Source of the DNA: Methylobacter sp015476545
GTDB taxonomy: Bacteria > Pseudomonadota > Gammaproteobacteria > Methylococcales > Methylomonadaceae
DNA length: 64,000 nt
Assembly: GCF_052162025.1 (NCBI RefSeq)
Contig: NZ_CP197401.1
Span: 186,001 to 250,000, forward strand
Direction: 5' to 3'
Positions 62,073 to 64,000 of this stretch are shown one piece after another. Position 1 is the stretch's first letter, and each line of letters opens with the position of its first letter. The notes beneath the pieces were generated by a model. It was given only the letters and a program-made list of their open reading frames with translations. It was not told the DNA's origin and searched no databases. A program made the translations under genes and the position numbers.

Positions 62073-63662
62073 GTGAAGCAGCAACAGTCCGCGAATATCC
62101 ATTCGCACAAAATCCTTATTTTAGATTTCGGCTCGCAATATACTCAATTAATCGCGCGGCGAATTCGCGAAATCGGCGTTTACTGCGAAATTTACTCCTG
62201 CGAATGCAGTGCGGAAGATGTTGAACAATTCGCGCCCAACGGCATTATCTTGTCGGGCGGTCCTGAAACGGTAACCAGCGGCGATACGCCGAGAGCGCCG
62301 CAAATTGTGTTTGATCTGGGCGTGCCTGTATTGGGTATTTGTTACGGATTGCAGACTATGACTGCACAGCTGGGTGGCAAGGTCGAGTCTTCCGATCACA
62401 GGGAATTCGGTTATGCGCAGATCAGGGCGCGCGGCCATTCCAAATTACTGGCCGGTATAGAGGATCATGTTTCTGAGGAAGGCTATGGATTGTTGGATGT
62501 TTGGATGAGCCATGGCGACCGTGTTGTTGACATGCCTGATGGTTTTATGCTTATTGCCAGCTCGGATGGAGCGCCTATTGCCGGTATCGCCAATGAAGAA
62601 AAAGCGTTTTACGGCCTGCAGTTTCATCCGGAAGTCACTCACACCAAACAGGGCGGACGCATATTGTCCCGCTTTGTGTTGGATATTTGTGGCTGCGAGG
62701 CGTTATGGACAGCCAGCAATATCATAGAAGACAGCATTCAGTCCGTGCGCGTGATGGTCGGTAGCGATCAGGTGATTTTAGGCTTGTCCGGCGGGGTGGA
62801 TTCATCTGTTGTGGCGGCGTTGCTGCATAAGGCCATAGGCGATCAGTTGACCTGCGTTTTTGTCGATACCGGTCTGCTACGTTTACACGAAGGCGATCAA
62901 GTCATGGCGACATTTGCCGAGCACATGGGGGTTAAAGTCATCAGAGTCAATGCGGAGCAGCGCTATCTGGACGCCTTGAACGGTGTCAGCGATCCCGAGC
63001 AGAAACGCAAGATTATCGGCAATTTGTTCATTGAAATCTTTGATGAAGAAGCGGCGAAATTAACCGATGCAAAATGGTTGGCGCAGGGCACGATTTATCC
63101 CGATGTGATCGAGTCTGCGGGATCGAAAAGCGGCAAGGCGCATCTGATCAAATCTCATCACAACGTCGGCGGATTGCCTGAAGATATGGCCTTGAAATTG
63201 GTCGAGCCTTTACGGGAATTGTTCAAGGATGAGGTTAGAAAGCTGGGTCTGGAACTGGGACTGCCCTCAGAAATGATATTTCGCCATCCGTTCCCTGGGC
63301 CCGGTTTAGGCGTCAGGATTTTAGGTGAAGTCAAAAAACAGTATGCGGACTTGTTGCGTCAGGCTGATGCCGTTTTCATTGAAGAGCTGTACCGACATGA
63401 GCTTTATGACAAAGTCAGCCAGGCCTTTGCCGTATTCCTGCCAGTCAAATCGGTCGGTGTTATGGGCGATGGTCGTCGCTACGATTATGTCATCGCTTTG
63501 CGGGCTGTTGAAACGATTGATTTCATGACGGCGCGTTGGGCGCATTTGCCTTACGAATTTCTTGATGTGGTTTCTCGCCGCATCATTAATGAAGTGCCAG
63601 GCATCTCGCGTGTGGCTTATGATATATCCGGCAAGCCGCCCGCAACCATTGAATGGGAATAA
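62073..63662 (+). CDS. guaA: GMP synthase (glutamine-hydrolysing)
   Basis: A 529-residue enzyme. The amidotransferase domain has LDFGSQYTQLIARRIRE near 16, nucleophile in GICYGLQ near 85-91 and QFHPEVTH near 180-187; the PP-loop LSGGVDSS near 234-241 marks the ATP pyrophosphatase domain; the dimerisation domain ends PATIEWE. Start is GTG 62073; no ATG is available before the fold. Aminates XMP to GMP. Confidence 0.97.
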   Translation: MKQQQSANIHSHKILILDFGSQYTQLIARRIREIGVYCEIYSCECSAEDVEQFAPNGIILSGGPETVTSGDTPRAPQIVFDLGVPVLGICYGLQTMTAQLGGKVESSDHREFGYAQIRARGHSKLLAGIEDHVSEEGYGLLDVWMSHGDRVVDMPDGFMLIASSDGAPIAGIANEEKAFYGLQFHPEVTHTKQGGRILSRFVLDICGCEALWTASNIIEDSIQSVRVMVGSDQVILGLSGGVDSSVVAALLHKAIGDQLTCVFVDTGLLRLHEGDQVMATFAEHMGVKVIRVNAEQRYLDALNGVSDPEQKRKIIGNLFIEIFDEEAAKLTDAKWLAQGTIYPDVIESAGSKSGKAHLIKSHHNVGGLPEDMALKLVEPLRELFKDEVRKLGLELGLPSEMIFRHPFPGPGLGVRILGEVKKQYADLLRQADAVFIEELYRHELYDKVSQAFAVFLPVKSVGVMGDGRRYDYVIALRAVETIDFMTARWAHLPYEFLDVVSRRIINEVPGISRVAYDISGKPPATIEWE

Positions 63663-64000
63663 TACAATCACAGGATGAGGCATGGATGCGCTATGCCATC
63701 AGGCTGGCGCAACGTGCCGAGCAGCAGGGAGAGGTTCCGATCGGCGCTGTCATCGTTAAGGATGATCAGTGTATTGCCGAAGGCTGGAACATGCCGATAG
63801 TTACTCATGATCCGACTGCTCATGCCGAGATCATAGCTGTCCGCAGGGCTGGTATTGCGCTGGAAAATTATCGGCTTTGTGACGCTACGTTATACGTTAC
63901 GTTGGAGCCTTGTGTGATGTGTATGGGCGCTATCAGTCATGCGCGCATTAAGCGGCTGGTTTTCGGAGCCTTCGATCCCAAACGGGGCGCTGTTTGCAAC
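63653..64000 (+). CDS. tadA: tRNA-specific adenosine deaminase, partial at window edge
   Basis: An open frame of 116 codons from ATG 63653 (inside the last codons of guaA) to the window end, translated by hand. It begins MGIIQSQDEAWMRYAIRLA, then has EVPIGAVIV, the zinc and proton-shuttle motif TAHAEI and LEPCVMCMGA with the two zinc cysteines. TadA converts A34 to inosine in tRNA-Arg(ACG). The C-terminal helix region is outside the window. Overlap of 10 bases with guaA suggests translational coupling. Confidence 0.93.
   Translation, partial: MGIIQSQDEAWMRYAIRLAQRAEQQGEVPIGAVIVKDDQCIAEGWNMPIVTHDPTAHAEIIAVRRAGIALENYRLCDATLYVTLEPCVMCMGAISHARIKRLVFGAFDPKRGAVCN

Overview
The window looks like chromosomal DNA of a gammaproteobacterium of moderate GC content. 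Support comes from the order rpsU-yqeY-dnaG-rpoD-tRNA(CAT), the hisBHAFIE-tatABC run, a monofunctional HisB, an E. coli-type HD-containing CCA enzyme and YajQ. The run metK-ahcY-metF would suit a methylotroph of the Methylococcales, but no C1-oxidation gene is visible, so that placement is only a guess.

Positions 1-32,000 are a surface-polysaccharide locus. On the minus strand (1-3,687) four abutting genes encode a GT2 glycosyltransferase, a methyltransferase, a YbhN-like membrane protein and a GT-C-like membrane protein cut by the window edge. Divergent from them is a tightly overlapping plus-strand operon: manC, manB, wzm, wzt, an FkbM methyltransferase with a coiled coil, an 1833-residue protein with four glycosyltransferase modules, gmd, rmd and a GT4 enzyme. 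A WbdC/WbpZ-like GT4 follows. The set matches ABC-exporter-dependent O-polysaccharides (E. coli O8/O9a polymannan, Pseudomonas A-band D-rhamnan): GDP-mannose is made, converted to GDP-D-rhamnose, polymerised in the cytoplasm, probably capped by methylation, recognised by the C-terminal domain of Wzt and exported. Next come a second Wzm-like permease with no ATPase, a rhamnosyltransferase-like GT2, a divergent SDR, a MurJ/Wzx-like flippase, another GT2 and a GT4. The block ends with a wbpV-wbpL-wbpM-type trio that makes a 6-deoxy-HexNAc nucleotide sugar and loads the lipid carrier.

Positions 32,000-45,500 hold a LysR-methyltransferase-rhodanese operon, typA, hisB-H-A-F-I-E followed by tatABC, a GDSL lipoprotein, folate genes (pteridine-reductase-like SDR, folK, folB), plsY and tsaD. 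Positions 45,500-50,100 are the macromolecular-synthesis operon, with a strong promoter before rpsU and a tRNA after rpoD. Positions 50,100-57,000 are a SAM-linked run (metK, ahcY, metF, bioA, rsmE) plus a CPBP protease and yajQ. The right end has cca, a TauE/SafE transporter, a secreted GlcG/HbpS-like protein, guaB, guaA and the start of tadA.

The observations most worth following are: (1) a methyltransferase/coiled-coil protein with an internally duplicated 18-residue repeat, which resembles the WbdD terminator-ruler but has an unrelated catalytic domain; (2) the 1833-residue multi-module glycosyltransferase; (3) two unannotated structured RNAs on the minus strand, each ending in an intrinsic terminator, one GGA-rich like a CsrA-sponge RNA and one with a UCCUCCUC loop; and (4) a GGA-loop hairpin in the manC leader that could be a CsrA target. 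No CRISPR array, insertion sequence, prophage or rRNA was seen.
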